Assembly: GCA_003640385.1 (NCBI GenBank)
Contig: RCAB01000002.1
Span: 310,001-374,000, forward strand
Length of the DNA stretch: 64,000 nucleotides
Source: Setaria digitata
Taxonomy: Eukaryota > Nematoda > Chromadorea > Rhabditida > Setariidae
Direction of reading: 5' to 3'
Below the pieces are notes generated by a model. It was given only the letters and a program-made list of their open reading frames with translations. It was not told the origin of the DNA and did no database searches. A program made the position numbers and the translations under genes. Positions 49,031-61,784 of the stretch are shown here, in pieces (position 1 is the stretch's first letter; every line of letters starts with the position of its first letter).

Positions 49031-50294
49031 AAGATTATCTGAAGATACTCCACCTCATTATTTATGTAACTTGCTAACGACCACATTGTTTTGAACTTCT
49101 AGCTCACTTCGGCACTTTCAATTTTAGAGAATCACGAATTAGGTTGAGAAGAAAAGAGCACCGTATCTTCGTTTCTGAAGGAAATTATACTACAGTGGAA
49201 TAATCGTAATGGAGAGAATCACACTGATCTGGGGCGCTGCAGATGAGGTATTCGCCTGAGAAAGGTGCGTCTGAGACAAATCGATTTCCCCGATTCTATG
49301 CACAGCATCCAAAACGGATGGATACCTTCCTCTACTCTCAGGAAACCTTCGAGGAATCAAGACAGGATCGGAAAAATGAAGTTACCTTTGTGCGGTGTCA
49401 TTTCGTTCCAACTGCGAGCACTTCAGCCAGCCATTCTGTTTCCATTTAAATATTCTGAAAATATTACCACCTGAGACACTTCCAGATTCAGCGTACGAAC
49501 ATGCACGTACCGCATTGGTAGAAGACACACTGCAACACGCTGTCTGCCACCATTATTACGGCACAGACTAGAAGACACACATACACACAGGGACACAGAC
49601 ACACGTACAGACATCTACATGTTGGAGCGGTAAACATTTCAGTGGGGACGAAAATCGATAAAAGAGATGGTAGATTGTGGATGGGGCGGTGGCTGGCGAT
49701 ACTGTGGTGACCGGTCGTGGTCGGAATGGCGCAGCGCAGCATCCGTACGTGTACGAGATGACCGTGCAGTGAATGTCTGTTAAGTTCTTGGAACGCTAGA
49801 CGCAAGCAGGAGGAGAAATCGTTTATTCTGCATGAAAGCATCACAAGGGACATCATTCCGGAAGGGAAACCTTACACTGCTACGGTATACCTTTTACATT
49901 ATCATACAGAACATTACGTGAGCTGTCCACAAATTACCATCACTTCATCGCGCAGTAATTCACCAGCATTCTATGCTGCGCACTGAATCAGTCTGTGGAT
50001 GTCATGCCAGTGTAAAATCAGCGATCAGGGCTGATAAGTGTCGAACAGAAATTCGCAGTCCTACTTCATTACAGTACAGAAATGCATTGCTTCTGTCATA
50101 TTACACTGTTGCGAGTTCCGTGCACTTCTGTCTACTGCGCACGGTCGTAGGTTATCGTTCTCTACACATACGATCAGCACATGATGCTTCAATAATGCGT
50201 TACTGCACAAATTAGGCACAGTTTTTCCCAGTTCTCTCCTTTACCCGAGTACGTATAAGTTTTCGAACACAGTTACAGATGAAACAAAATCTCC
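49031..50294. other. intergenic region membrane protein / RING1
   Basis: 1.26 kb between two minus-strand genes, less AT-rich than elsewhere. Includes a CA/GACA-rich stretch at about 49570-49617. Short open frames on both strands lack splice context or family resemblance. Confidence 0.5.
49570..49617. repeat. CA-rich simple sequence
   Basis: Imperfect run of ACACA and GACACA units (agacacacatacacacaggg and onward), upstream of the membrane-protein gene. Microsatellite-like. Confidence 0.7.
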
Positions 50295-53200
50295 CTATTT
50301 CAAATAATCGTCGTAAACAATTTCCTCAAGCACAGATTTGCTATGTAAATCCAAAGGTGCAATATCAAAAAATATCATCAAGTGGTCACCACGTCTTTGC
50401 GTATGTAATGCCGACAGAACTGTTTCATTTCCGAATATTTTATTCACACTTCGACCACCAACGCGACTCTGCAACGTTTGTATTGAGGAATTGGATCCAG
50501 AGAATTTTCATTCTAAAAGTTATTAACTAGTTTGGTTCACTGATGTCCATGAAAAATACCGACCAAAACAGATGCCGTGAAATATAATACATTGTCCAAA
50601 ATATATATTACGACTACGACAACAGAAATAAAGATTTATTTTAAAACCTTACATAGACATAAAAATGTTCCGGTCGTTGTATAGCAATTGCAGATTGCTG
50701 TTGATCTGCAGACGAAGTAATTGTATTTTCAACAGAAAAATCCTTTGATCCTTCAGAAAGAGAGTTTTTTTGCTGTCCTTCCCGATATTCTGCACTGCAC
50801 ACTTGATAAAGAAATTCACCAAGATGTTCCACTGAAAGTTAAAAAACCATGAAGAAAGGAAGTGTGGAAACAGACTCAATGTTCACTGCGTTTGCAATCC
50901 AGCTTTCATAAAGGATGCGAAGCTTTGAAGTCATGAAATCTTTATACTTAAAAAACCTAACTGTTTAGTTCAGCTTTCTATGCTGAAAAACATACTTGTT
51001 GTATCCTCTCTTGTTCGGATATAACGTCGATTTAACAACGATGACGCAACACTAGGCCGTTTAAATAAAGATTTTGCTGGTAACAATTCAGCTTCAATCT
51101 CAATGAATTCACCATCTGTACGCGTAACAGCAAAATCAATATCTTCATCCAGCTGGAAGCTTTCAATTATATATAACATATCCAAGAAATATCAAGTTTC
51201 TAAATAGTCTCCTTTGTAGCACTGGAATAAAACTAAATCACATATAAAACTATACAGCGCAACAAACAGTAAAATGGAATAATCTAAAGTTATGCCACAC
51301 TGAAATGAATTGAAATTTACTCGTCTTTCCAGTTGTTCGCTCATGCCTTCATCAGGAATTAGAGGTGATGACGGATTTTCAGCAAGCCATTTGTGCATGC
51401 GATCTTTTAGTGTACATGCATTCAGTGGTGGTACAAGAGGATGACTGTCCTGGATAAAATTTTTTCAGCGAAGTTGCAAAAACACTTTATTATTATTATT
51501 ATTTCTTAAATGATTTATTAAAGAAACTTTCCAAACGGTTTTCTGCTACGAATTTCAAAAGTCTTTCGTAAATTTTGGTGAATAATACTTACTAAATTTG
51601 CAATGGAATTTGGTCGAGTCGGAGCTGAAATACTGCTTGAGGAATCTGACGTATCTGTGGTATCAGAAGTATCTATGGATGAAGAGAGAGAATCAGAATC
51701 TAAAATAATTGAAGATTATATTTATTCATGACTTATTTATTACATATCCTTCCATCAGAGAATAACAGAAACCTGTGCTATTGCTTGAAATATCTCGATG
51801 TGAATGAGCTCGTGAGCTGACAGTGCCATTAGCTGCTATAAAAATTTGATTAGGAAAGAAAACTCGATCTAAAAGTCTTGCAAACAGGATGCGTCACTCT
51901 TCTGTTGTTCTAATCTCGACTTCATAATTAAAAAACATCTTAATAAGAGAGGATGATGTCGACCGAAAATCTTTTAATTCCTTCAGTAACTTCAATAAAA
52001 ATTAGATGGCAATTACAAAGACATATGCTGGAACTTCAAAACTGACCACTGATATGGTTGGGGATATTGCTAGCTGATGTGTGTGCCGCAGAAACTGGTT
52101 CCTCATGTCTAAATAAATCATATGCATTTAAAAGAATAAAGGTGCATACAGGCAAAAAAAAAAAAACAGTAGAACCTTGCATGCAGATCATTCTCATCGC
52201 CTTCGCCGCTACCTTCTGGTGAATTACTATCGGGCGAATTATTATAAGAACGGTCGTGAGCATCACTACGAGGACGTCGTTTTCTTTCTAAAAAAAAAAA
52301 AAAAAAAAAAAGAATTATTGTAAAAAATACTTCAACTGCAACCGCACTCCAAAATGCATCACTTTTAAACAAACTTTCGTAGTCATATGAGCCCTGAACA
52401 CGTTGACGACGATTAGCAGCCTGCGCCTTCATACCTGCTTCAATACTCTTCTGCAGTGCCTCTACATTACTTTGTTGATGGAACATTTCCATTGCTTTCT
52501 GTTGCATTTGTTCATAAATTTGTCGATCCGGCCAAATCTTTAAAGATAAATAAGCTAATTGTGGTCAGAAATATTAAGAATAGGAATTTCTTCAAGATAA
52601 ACAAATATACTTTATTAATTAAAGCATCAAAGTTGGGATCGGGACGAAGCGATCGTTTAGAAACTAATTTTTTTCGACATGTAGGGCATTCTTTGTTGCC
52701 TCGAAGTAACGCAGTCGTGATACACTCGCTACAAAACCGATGCAGACATTCCTACAAAGAATATTTCAATACGACAAATTATATCTGCACGAAAGAAATT
52801 CAAAATTTATGTATAAATTCGCATATAATGCAGAGCCCAGAAGTTGAACCATAGCACAAAGCAGTTCCCAGTGCTCTTTCGATCCTTTGGAATGATTAAA
52901 ATTTTATGAAGAATTTAAATGAAATGTCACTTTTGTAGTCATCGTTGTTGTCAACAGATCTAGACATATCGGACAACACAGTTCAGATGAAAGCATTCGT
53001 GTGCTGATTCGTATTTCGGTTGAGTCTGAGATGGCTTTATGTGGACGTCGATACTGCATGGAAAATAAAATAAATTAAAATCTTGGACATAAGTTACTAA
53101 GAAATAAATGTACTTGAGTAATTCTTGTGTCAAATTATTAAAAAAAAAAATGCATTTCTGCCAGTAATTTTGAAAGCAGCACCTAATAAAACAATAATTA

Positions 53201-53348
53201 AACTAAATGACTACTTTTGTGCATGTGCAACTTGTTTCATCTTTGAATCAAATATAAATGAAGGAAAATAAGAAGATACCCGATCATATTCAGTAAGCTC
53301 AAGAGTTTTTCCACCAATTACGGTATCCGGTGCACTACCGTTATTCAT
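50295..53348 (-). CDS. RING1 (spat-3-like): RING1/RNF2 Polycomb (PRC1) E3 ubiquitin ligase
   Basis: Exons on the minus strand: 53348-53280, 53053-52931, 52751-52611, 52537-52375, 52287-52176, 52108-52050, 51835-51773, 51699-51593, 51449-51321, 51152-50996, 50831-50653, 50468-50295, giving 491 aa with consistent phases. Seen: [11 protein letters not shown] and [11 protein letters not shown], then [20 protein letters not shown], a C3HC4 RING nearly identical to RING1/RNF2 with its flanking basic arm. A basic patch (KRKRRPR) and a long Ser/Asp-rich linker follow. The C-terminal RAWUL half has [30 protein letters not shown] and a last exon ending MIFFDIAP, aligned with human MELYYAP. Known: RING1 pairs with a PCGF protein to mono-ubiquitinate histone H2A and repress genes. 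C. elegans SPAT-3 is the likely counterpart. If the GTAAGG donor at 50652 were ignored, a stop two codons later would cut the RAWUL domain. Confidence 0.93.
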
Positions 53349-54500
53349 ACTTGACTATCTGTTGCAGTACTTTCTGTAGTCAATGAATCGACATCAGGAA
53401 CTGTAAGAGAGACTTTATGGCTAAACCAAATCATTTATCCAGGGATCGTTACGCGTAGACTGCTATGCAACAATCATTCTGTATCATGCATTTGACAATA
53501 ATTATGTCAACAGTTCGATACAGAAATTAGACCAGGAATTTTACAAAGTTAGAGAGTAGTCCTTAATTGTAGAAACTTCAAAGAAGGGAATCGGCTCTAC
53601 TCCTCATTCACACATTTGACGATTCTCGGTACTATCCACAAGTGTACACGAATCATACACCACTCCTCAGTTCAATGCAACACTCATTCTATCGATTCTA
53701 ATCGCCGTGAAATGGTTCGCATCCCATTTAGACCATTGGGGCATTAGGTTGTGATATTGTTGCTTGGGGTCGTCGGTTTTCAGTTGGGTTTGTCTTCGTA
53801 AGTGTCACTAAGGTAGCACTGACGTGTACGTCACGTCATGTTGCGAAGAGGGTATTATGCTTGTTTGTGTTAAGCGGTTAACTATTCATTGCTCTTTGTA
53901 ATTTGGAGTCTTTGAAGTTCTTGGTTAGTGTACTTGACCTCTCACTTTTGCATGATGACTGATTTCACTCCATTTCATCAATATTTTTGCCTTTGTGTCT
54001 CGGTCCAAGTATCGCGCCAGGTTGGTTGTTGCTACCACAAAATACTCTTGATACATGCTAAAGATTAGAAAAAGAAGACCTAAACACAAAATTCGAGTTA
54101 TTGACGCGAACGCAACAATTTGAGTCTGACGATGATGGAATTGGAAGTCCGGGGAGGACAACCTCATAGAATAATTTAATCCGAGTAATCTCATTGGATT
54201 TTATTAAAGACGTCGACAATACCCTGTCATATTATATATCGTCTAATCATTGTTTTAATTTCTCTTCAGCAGTCAAATGTGAAACTTCAAGTTCAAGCAT
54301 GACTGGTAGTTTATATTTAGAGAAATTTGCAACTTTCTCCTGTATGTTGTTTTCTATCCAACAGGTTTCAAAGGGACCCCGTGAAGAGGTTTCGTTTCAG
54401 CAGTGTCCTCACTATCTAATGCAAGTGAAGCAGCAATAGCAAGGGTGAAACCAATATTCGAAATCGAGGCAACATTTTTTCAATTTTTGGTTTTGTTACG
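53349..54500. promoter_or_regulatory. divergent intergenic region RING1 / ankyrin gene
   Basis: 1.15 kb between divergent start codons. A CAACAG acceptor-like site lies 10 bases upstream of the RING1 ATG on the minus strand. No coding segment supported. A shared or back-to-back promoter region is expected here. Confidence 0.45.
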
Positions 54501-57500
54501 ATGAGAGCGGAGGAGCCGTCCAGCAAGAAAGGAAAGGAAGTTGACAAAGTCATAATAGCAGCAAGCGAAAAGGATGAGAAGAATGATCCAGAGAATAGGA
54601 AGGACAAAGAGAAGGTTCCACTGATAATACATTTATTTTGGATTATTTTGTTAACAAATTTGAAATGCCATCGTTAACACGTTACACATGGGATCCCTGC
54701 ACACGTTGTACCATACGACTTGCAAATTGACGCAATTTAATTTTTGTTTTTCAGAATCTTCCTACTATTGTCGTAGACAGGCAGTAAAGTACATTGTTAG
54801 GTACTGCTTCTTAGCATTTTGTATCGACTTCATTTGTTTTTACAGTCTTAAAAGATTGTTTAAAATTATCATTACAGCGTAGAGACTCAGTAACGGGTTC
54901 AACTCTAGATACGAGTTCGTCAAACAGTTCTGTTGATTCGGACGAGGTTGATGCTGCAGAACACCACAGTTCAAGGAGTACAATGACTTCCGAAGAACTG
55001 AAGCTCCAAATGGACGGGTAAGTTCATATCAGATTTTCCGTAGATGCGAGATAATTTCTGCAGTATCATCTGAATATTTAAAGTGACATAATTAGCAATA
55101 TGATGAAAATATTGCGGTGTTTTTATCTAGATTAAAAAGTTCATGATGTTTTACATACTGTTGGAACCATTGGAGTATGAATTACTTGGTCTGAACATAT
55201 CGATGCCTTCTTGATGTGGTTTGAGCACTACATTATGAGTTTCCTACAAAAAAAAAAAAAATGTTCCTCAAGAATTTTCAGGGTATTTTTCTTACTTTAT
55301 TCTTTAATACTTGCTGGAACATTTCTTACAAATATTCGACGTTTAAGTTATAAAATCGACGGATCTGTCAATGAAGAGATGAAAAATATCTCTGTACTTT
55401 CAAATATGAAATCAGATGGGATGTCAGCAGTTATGGAATTTAGTTACGAAAAGAAGGAGAATGAGCGAATGGTGGATTTGGATAATGGCACCGGTAGGCG
55501 AAATGATGTGCCTTTATTAGAATACACTTATTAACAGTGGGACTTGGTTTAGGGCAAAATTCTAGTTTTTGAGTTAATAGTGTAAAATAGTCACAAGGTT
55601 TGGACTGATTCAAATCATATTAGTATCAGTGTAACAATGAAAACTTCATTCCTTTGTTCGATTCAGACATGAATGCAACAAAGTCGAGAAAACGCAATCG
55701 AAAGCAAGGGAAAAAAGTAAACCATGTTTTTTATTGTTTGTCTTTCTCCAGGTAAACAATGATTTCTGTGTTTTTTCACAGTCACGAACGTGTAATCTAC
55801 TTTTTTTTCTGAAAGAAAATTAATATTAGCAGTGATTAGTTAATTACTTGATGATTCTGAAATTTTTTTTCAGAACAGACAAGACGGTTCGTTCTATCAA
55901 AACGAAATATTTTCAAACGATGAGAACCTCTTGCAAACAATCGATGAAGATTCAAAGATACGTGCGGCAGAGGTTGGTTGTCGATTGCGAGATTTTATAC
56001 TAGCAATTTTTTAAAAATTTCGGTGACCAATATTTATTCTGGAAAATACTTTGAAGACGAAGTATTATAAATAATCTACATAGGAAGATAACATTGAGCA
56101 GTTTTTTTTTACTTTCAGTTTAGTTATTATTGGCTTTTGAGAAATCAGTGATTTAGTGAGCATTTGCATGTAAAGAGTAGGATGAGTTAATCTACCTAAA
56201 ATACTAAGTTTTGCTTCCTTTTTTTTTTATACGATCATTCCTATAACGCTTCATACCAAACAACTTTACGAAATGATTTCAGACATTGACAAATGATAAC
56301 ACTGACAGATGCTCGAAATTTGGAGCTTGGTATATCTATGTCTTATATCTTATTGATTTTTTTTCTTGTTCAACAAATTCTGAGCTACCGTCATTGTGGA
56401 GATCTTGAATGATTAGTAGGTTTTTTTCTAGGATCGTAAGAAAAGAAATTATGGGCATCGATGGGATGGAGGCATCGAATTTATTATATATGACTGATAC
56501 TAGTAATAAGGTAGGTCTCAGGTTTGTTATTAGGGGTCATACGCCATGGATAACCATTCTAGCTTCGTTTTCATTCCTAATTTCTCTTCTCTTCACATTC
56601 ATTACATAATTCTCGAAAGACTCAAATGTACTTGATAGAAATGTCTTTTGCGCGACCACTTTTATGTATACACATTTTCTCTGCCTCCATATAACTTCTC
56701 TAGGTGGATTTTCCATGTTAAGGTGAGAAAACCGAATGTTATATGGTTTTAATCTACTATCAAATATTATTATAAGACCAAATATATAATATGCGAATCT
56801 TGGCATCATTTGCTGTGGAGTTGCTCTTTTGAAAAATTTTTCAACTACAAATTAACATCTTGGTTTCAGTTTGCACAGCGCTTTTCTCATTGGATACGAA
56901 AGTTTTATATGGCAGCTGTCAATGGTGATGTCGAGGAATTCTTGATGAAGTTTACCTGCATTTTACAAATTTTGAAAAAAAGTGCTGCTAATGAACATTA
57001 TAAGCGTATGTCTCGGCAGCAATTAAAAGAATATGTTATGAACGTTAGTGATCAATTAATATTCAGACAGGAGTATTTAGATCTATTTCATGTTGTCAGT
57101 AGTGTATTACATCTATGATGTGATTAGTTCTGTTTCTTTAAGCATAACTAATTCTGTTGTTTTAATACCAATTAATATATGCGGAAAAAATTTATATGCA
57201 TTCAGTTTTGGAAAATTTCGTCAATGAAATATCGTAAGATTTGATTCAGATTGTATTAACAGTTCTATTAATGTAGTCCTATTCTATGAAGCATTAATAT
57301 TATTATTGCAAATGTTTTCGAGAAACTACTGAATTGAAATATTCAAAAAAAAAATGAAGCTTGCAATATGCATATCTTTATATATTCCATTTGCAAGTAT
57401 ATATATAATTGAAATATATATATATATTTTTCAGGGTATAATCTGTGCCTTTTTTAACAAATCAGAGAATACGTCTATTCTACATCACCTTGCCCCAACG

Positions 57501-58334
57501 AAGAATACCGATCGTCCCTGTAGTTTGAGAAATCATGGTTATTGCAGGTGCGCACCAATTCTGTTTTGATATGTTTAAAGTGAGACAACTGTTTTTTAAT
57601 CTTGTTACTTCATAATAGCTGTGAATAGTCTTTGATTTTTGAAGGATTTTATGTTCAGGAGTTGACTGTGCTTTATTTTACCGTTTAATGGTTAGTGTGA
57701 TAATAATTAACAATTCAAGAGCAAAAAATGCTAATTCCATCCTGACTTATGTTATATTACCACATGTGGATTTCGCTGATTGTAAAACTGAAGGTCGTTT
57801 TATTTTTCAGATTAATAAAAATAATTTTGAGCATGCTGCCTTGGAAAAGTCGACGAATTTTGCTTGCTACATCCACAAAAAGAACAGGGAAAACTGCTTT
57901 ACATTTAGCGGCTGCTACGGGACAACCTTGCCAAATGCAAGCGCTGATGGATTTCGGTGCGCTTCCAAACTTAATTTGCTGCGAATGTTAGCACTAGAGG
58001 AATAACATAAAAGCATTTTGGAATGTATAGTTTTTTTTTGAGGAGATGATTTAAAACTGAAAGAATCGGTTTTTAAAATATCTGTGGACCTAATAATTTT
58101 TCTTTGATATTTTGGCTGTCGAAATACTGAATACAACAATATTTTAGGAGCTTGGCCAGATTTTTTCGATCATTCTGGGCGAGCACCAATACATTATGCA
58201 ATTATGAGGAATAATTTAGAAATGGTATATTTCATTTTAACTTGAGAAAAATTGTTCCATCTTAGTCTGTTGAGATATTCGGTAATTTTTCAAGTTTTTC
58301 CTCGTATTTGAATTGGGAATGCAGTTTTCCTTTT

Positions 58335-58379
<45 letters not shown>

Positions 58380-60006
58380 NTTTTTTTTTAACGGTGCATT
58401 TTATATTTCTTCGAGCTTTTATAAGAATAAAGCTACCATCAGTAAGGTTAAAAAGTGAAACAATTGGGATATGATTGAATCAGACAAAAAATTCTGTAAA
58501 CTATTTCATACCAGAGAAAAAAAAAAAAGCAGCGAAAGATAATATTATTGTAGGTGAAATTGCTTTTGTGGTACGGAGCGGATATATCATTAAGAGAACG
58601 CTCAGCAACACCACTCCAACTTGCTGGCTATTCACCAACTACTGCCACGGTCTCTTCCTTATTATATTGTACATGAATTTATGTTTGATTTTTGTATATT
58701 TCTACTCTTGTAATGATATTGTGATAACATAAGGGACCGGAAGTAAAGAGTAAAGAGTAGTGCGATTATTACAGATATGTGAGTATTTACACGCACGAGT
58801 AACTGCGCTAGAAAAAATATTTATGCAATGGGTGAAGAAATATGTAAGAGGTGTTTGGACTCCTGTGCACGCCATTTCTGATTTGCATTTTGCAAGACTT
58901 TCAAAAGCATGTGATTCAAGAAGAGATGCATCGCGGAATTTCACAACTAAAAATGTATATTTCCATATATTCTCCTGCACTTAAGATTCATTTAAAAAAA
59001 AAAAAAAACAATAATTTTGTTCTAGAATATCCTACCACAGTTTCAGCACATTATCTTATCCATGTATAGCTTTGCCTTCTGCTGTATATCCAGAATGTTT
59101 TATAATCGTCAAATATCTTAGGGTCCACGTGAAATTTTGACACAAGTTTACTGTAATTTTTTTGATTAGTGCCTTTTTAGCGTAAAGTCCGTATAAATAT
59201 TTTGGGAACGCGTGCAGCTAATTCGCGACTGAAGAAATGTCCGCTAATGGCAAGTCGTTTAATTTACATTAGTGATCATTTATCAATATGCATGTTTAAT
59301 TTTTTTTTTCAATGTGAGTTTAGTACTTATGCAGCAGATTACTTTTAGTTATTGTTCATTGTACCAACATTTTATAAAGGAGAAGACAGAACAGCCGATG
59401 CTTCTAATCCACAGATATTTTGTGCAAAACTGCAAAATATGAATGGATTTGTCGTCAGATTGCTCCCTGCACGACCACTGTGAGTTCCTTAATTATCAAT
59501 AGGAATTTGTTATATTACATTATGATCTTTACCAAGCTTCTGTCAAATTGTTACAGTTATTTTGAAAATGTTACAAAGGTATAACTGGTAGTGCGACATC
59601 GGTTTCCAAAATATTCTTTGTTATATTCTTTGTTTCTTCTCCTGATCTCTGCTCACTGTTTCAGATTAAGCTGCTCAAAATGGAGTATTGGTATTAAATC
59701 AGCTCTTGAAAGACCTCATAATGGATATTTTTACGTCTACAAATTGCCAGAAAATATCGAAGTTGGTAAGTTATCTTATAAAACGTATCACTTCCGGAAA
59801 GCACGCCATATTCCGGGTTGAAATCTTCTGTTATTTCAGACTCATATACGCTACACTTGATGGTTGAGTTGGAAGAGCTGCGTTTTCAAGCTCCCCATAT
59901 AACTCTTGCAATACAAGCTTTCGCGTGTGGTCCACCAGATTTAGAACATTATAATGAATTGCGAGGTCTTGTAGCTCATTCAAGTAGCAAAACAAAAATG
60001 GACTGA
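54501..60006 (+). CDS. Ankyrin-repeat protein with unrecognised C-terminal domain
   Basis: Exons 54501-54614, 54878-55017, 55282-55493, 55667-55716, 55874-55972, 56283-56329, 56432-56510, 56870-57091 (end could be 57094), 57435-57547, 57811-57956, 58148-58224, 58775-58843, 59181-59253, 59380-59479, 59665-59765, 59840-60006, about 602 aa. Phases agree throughout. Seen: a charged Lys-rich start, a Ser-rich stretch (STLDTSSSNSSVDSDEVD), a basic KSRKRNRKQGKK likely nuclear signal, ankyrin-type repeats at about 250-435 (FYMAAVNGDVEEF, TGKTALHLAAATGQ, GRAPIHYAIMRNN), then about 165 residues of mixed sequence (GFVVRLLPARP, NGYFYVYKLPENI) that I cannot assign. Odd: exon 3 with the canonical TTTTCAG acceptor encodes a hydrophobic stretch (VFFLLYSLILAGTFL). 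An in-frame alternative acceptor, TTTAAG at 55347, would remove it. Family and function unknown; protein binding through ankyrins is the only inference. Confidence 0.72.
58337..58389. repeat. poly-T run with an undetermined base
   Basis: T run of about 52 bases in an ankyrin-gene intron, interrupted by a single n at 58380, the only ambiguous base noticed in the window. It marks uncertain length or an assembly join. Confidence 0.9.
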
Positions 60007-61784
60007 GGTTTCTGCGTATGATTTCTGTCTGTTGTGAATTAAGTACATCTGTTTAGGCTTTCCGATTATCGAATTGGGGTGATGGTTGGGTTTTTTTTTT
60101 TTTTTTTTTGTTTCGTTTCTCCAAATGACGTATCTTGCACAACGAATCTCTTATTAAATATTTTTAATTCCGAAGTTTTTAAAAATCCTCAGATTGAAAT
60201 TGGTAATTTTACCAAATTGATTATGCTGTATAATTTTATTGTATATTTGCTGATTTTGCTCATTTGGTTTAAATTTCTTATATTCAGGTTCCTTCCTTTG
60301 TTATTCGAAAAAAAATGTTTGATAATTTTTCATCATCATTTTCTTCTGAAGCTTTGTAGTTATTTCACATAATTATATCTCTTTTAAGATTTTTTTTTAT
60401 ATATTTGTAATCTTGACAGTATTTACTCCGCGCGCGCTTTCTGCTTATGTTTATTTTCAGATTCTTTGAAGCCTGCTGCACGTACCTTGTTATTGATAAT
60501 TATAATAAATCAGTGGTAGGTACCGTTATTTTCCGCTTATTTTTAGATCATTTGTTATTATATTATTATCAAGTTATTTTCCTTTAACATGCTTCTTCTT
60601 TACGGATAAGACTCGTATGGGTTAGAATTTTTGTCTCTGTTCTGTGTTTCGAAGGTTAATGGAGATGGAATCTGTTGCTTGTTTTTTATCCCCTTCCATT
60701 TTTTGTTGCATTATTTTGCTTTTATTTATTTTTTTCAGCTAGATTTTTAAGTTTGTTGCATAGGGAGTTGGCGTGGTACGTTGCTGGATTTTTGTTTATA
60801 CAACATGAATCTTGAGATTTTATAAATAGCCTTGTGTGATATATTTTTGTTCGAAGCACTTTTCTTGCTAGACTTAGAATGAGCTGAATTTGTATGTTTT
60901 GCTGTGCACGCGCTATTTCCAAAAAAAAAAAAGCAAAACATGCTTGATTAACGTCTGTAGATAAAATGAAAGCTACTACTTCCTCTCTGTACTCATAATA
61001 TTCTACTTTAATGTAAAAATTTATCTGTTTCTACGTTTCCAAAAAAAAAAAATGAAAAACCTTCACTGTATGGAATTTTTTATGATCATATTTTTTTCTT
61101 ATTTATTATATAAATGTTCATGATTGATCACTTTTTAGATTTATATCTAGATATCTAGCACTTTATGGCTTGCCACTAATCAAGTTTTCAAAAGTTCAGT
61201 AATGATTTGTAAAATTTGTTCGCTTAATTAAAGTTTTGCAATGCGCGAAATGCTCATTGTTTGCGATCATCTGCCCTACGAATTCTTATCCTTCACTCGT
61301 CGCAGAAAGATTCTTCATACGTTGTTCATATTTTGTCCTCTGTGGACATTTTATTTTTTAAAAATCTCAGATTGCAAGTAAATGTTTTTTCTCAGCTGTG
61401 GTATCTTTTTTTTTTGTACATAATAAACTTTTCTGCTCTTGTAAAGTTATTTCTAAGAATGCCAAGTGTAGTTACATTGGCTATATCATTTCTTTGTTCG
61501 ATTTTGATGCTTCAAGATTATCTTGGACTGGCACAGAATTAGTTAATCATTGCTTCTAAAATGTTGATTTGAAAATTCATTTCGATCTTTATAACTTACA
61601 CTCTTTTTAGATAGAGATGATTCATCTTTCCTGATGTATAAGTTGCATATGTATAGATGAGTTTGCTGACTTTCGTCTGGGATTGCTTTTCTTCTGTACA
61701 TTACTAAGACTGAATGGTGTATGTTTGATTGCGATGCTATATTTTTTTAGTATTGTTCCCAGGCGATTTCTCTAAAGAAGAGTA
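60007..61784. other. intergenic region ankyrin gene / BMS1
   Basis: 1.8 kb of AT-rich sequence between two plus-strand genes, with several T and A runs. No supported gene. ATTGTTCCCAG ends 23 bases before the BMS1 ATG and could be a trans-splice acceptor. Confidence 0.5.

Noticed and set aside
49488..49856. 122-codon minus-strand open frame rich in Cys and Val
   Set aside because: Much of it is translation of the CA-rich simple repeat; no splice context, no family.
55211..55534. single 107-codon open frame as a stand-alone gene
   Set aside because: Its middle is exon 3 of the ankyrin gene, phase-consistent with exons on both sides. The frame before the acceptor is intronic poly-A.
58760..58984. 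74-codon frame extending the ankyrin exon at 58775
   Set aside because: A GTAAGA donor at 58844 and a phase-matched exon at 59181 explain it better; the extension lies in intron.
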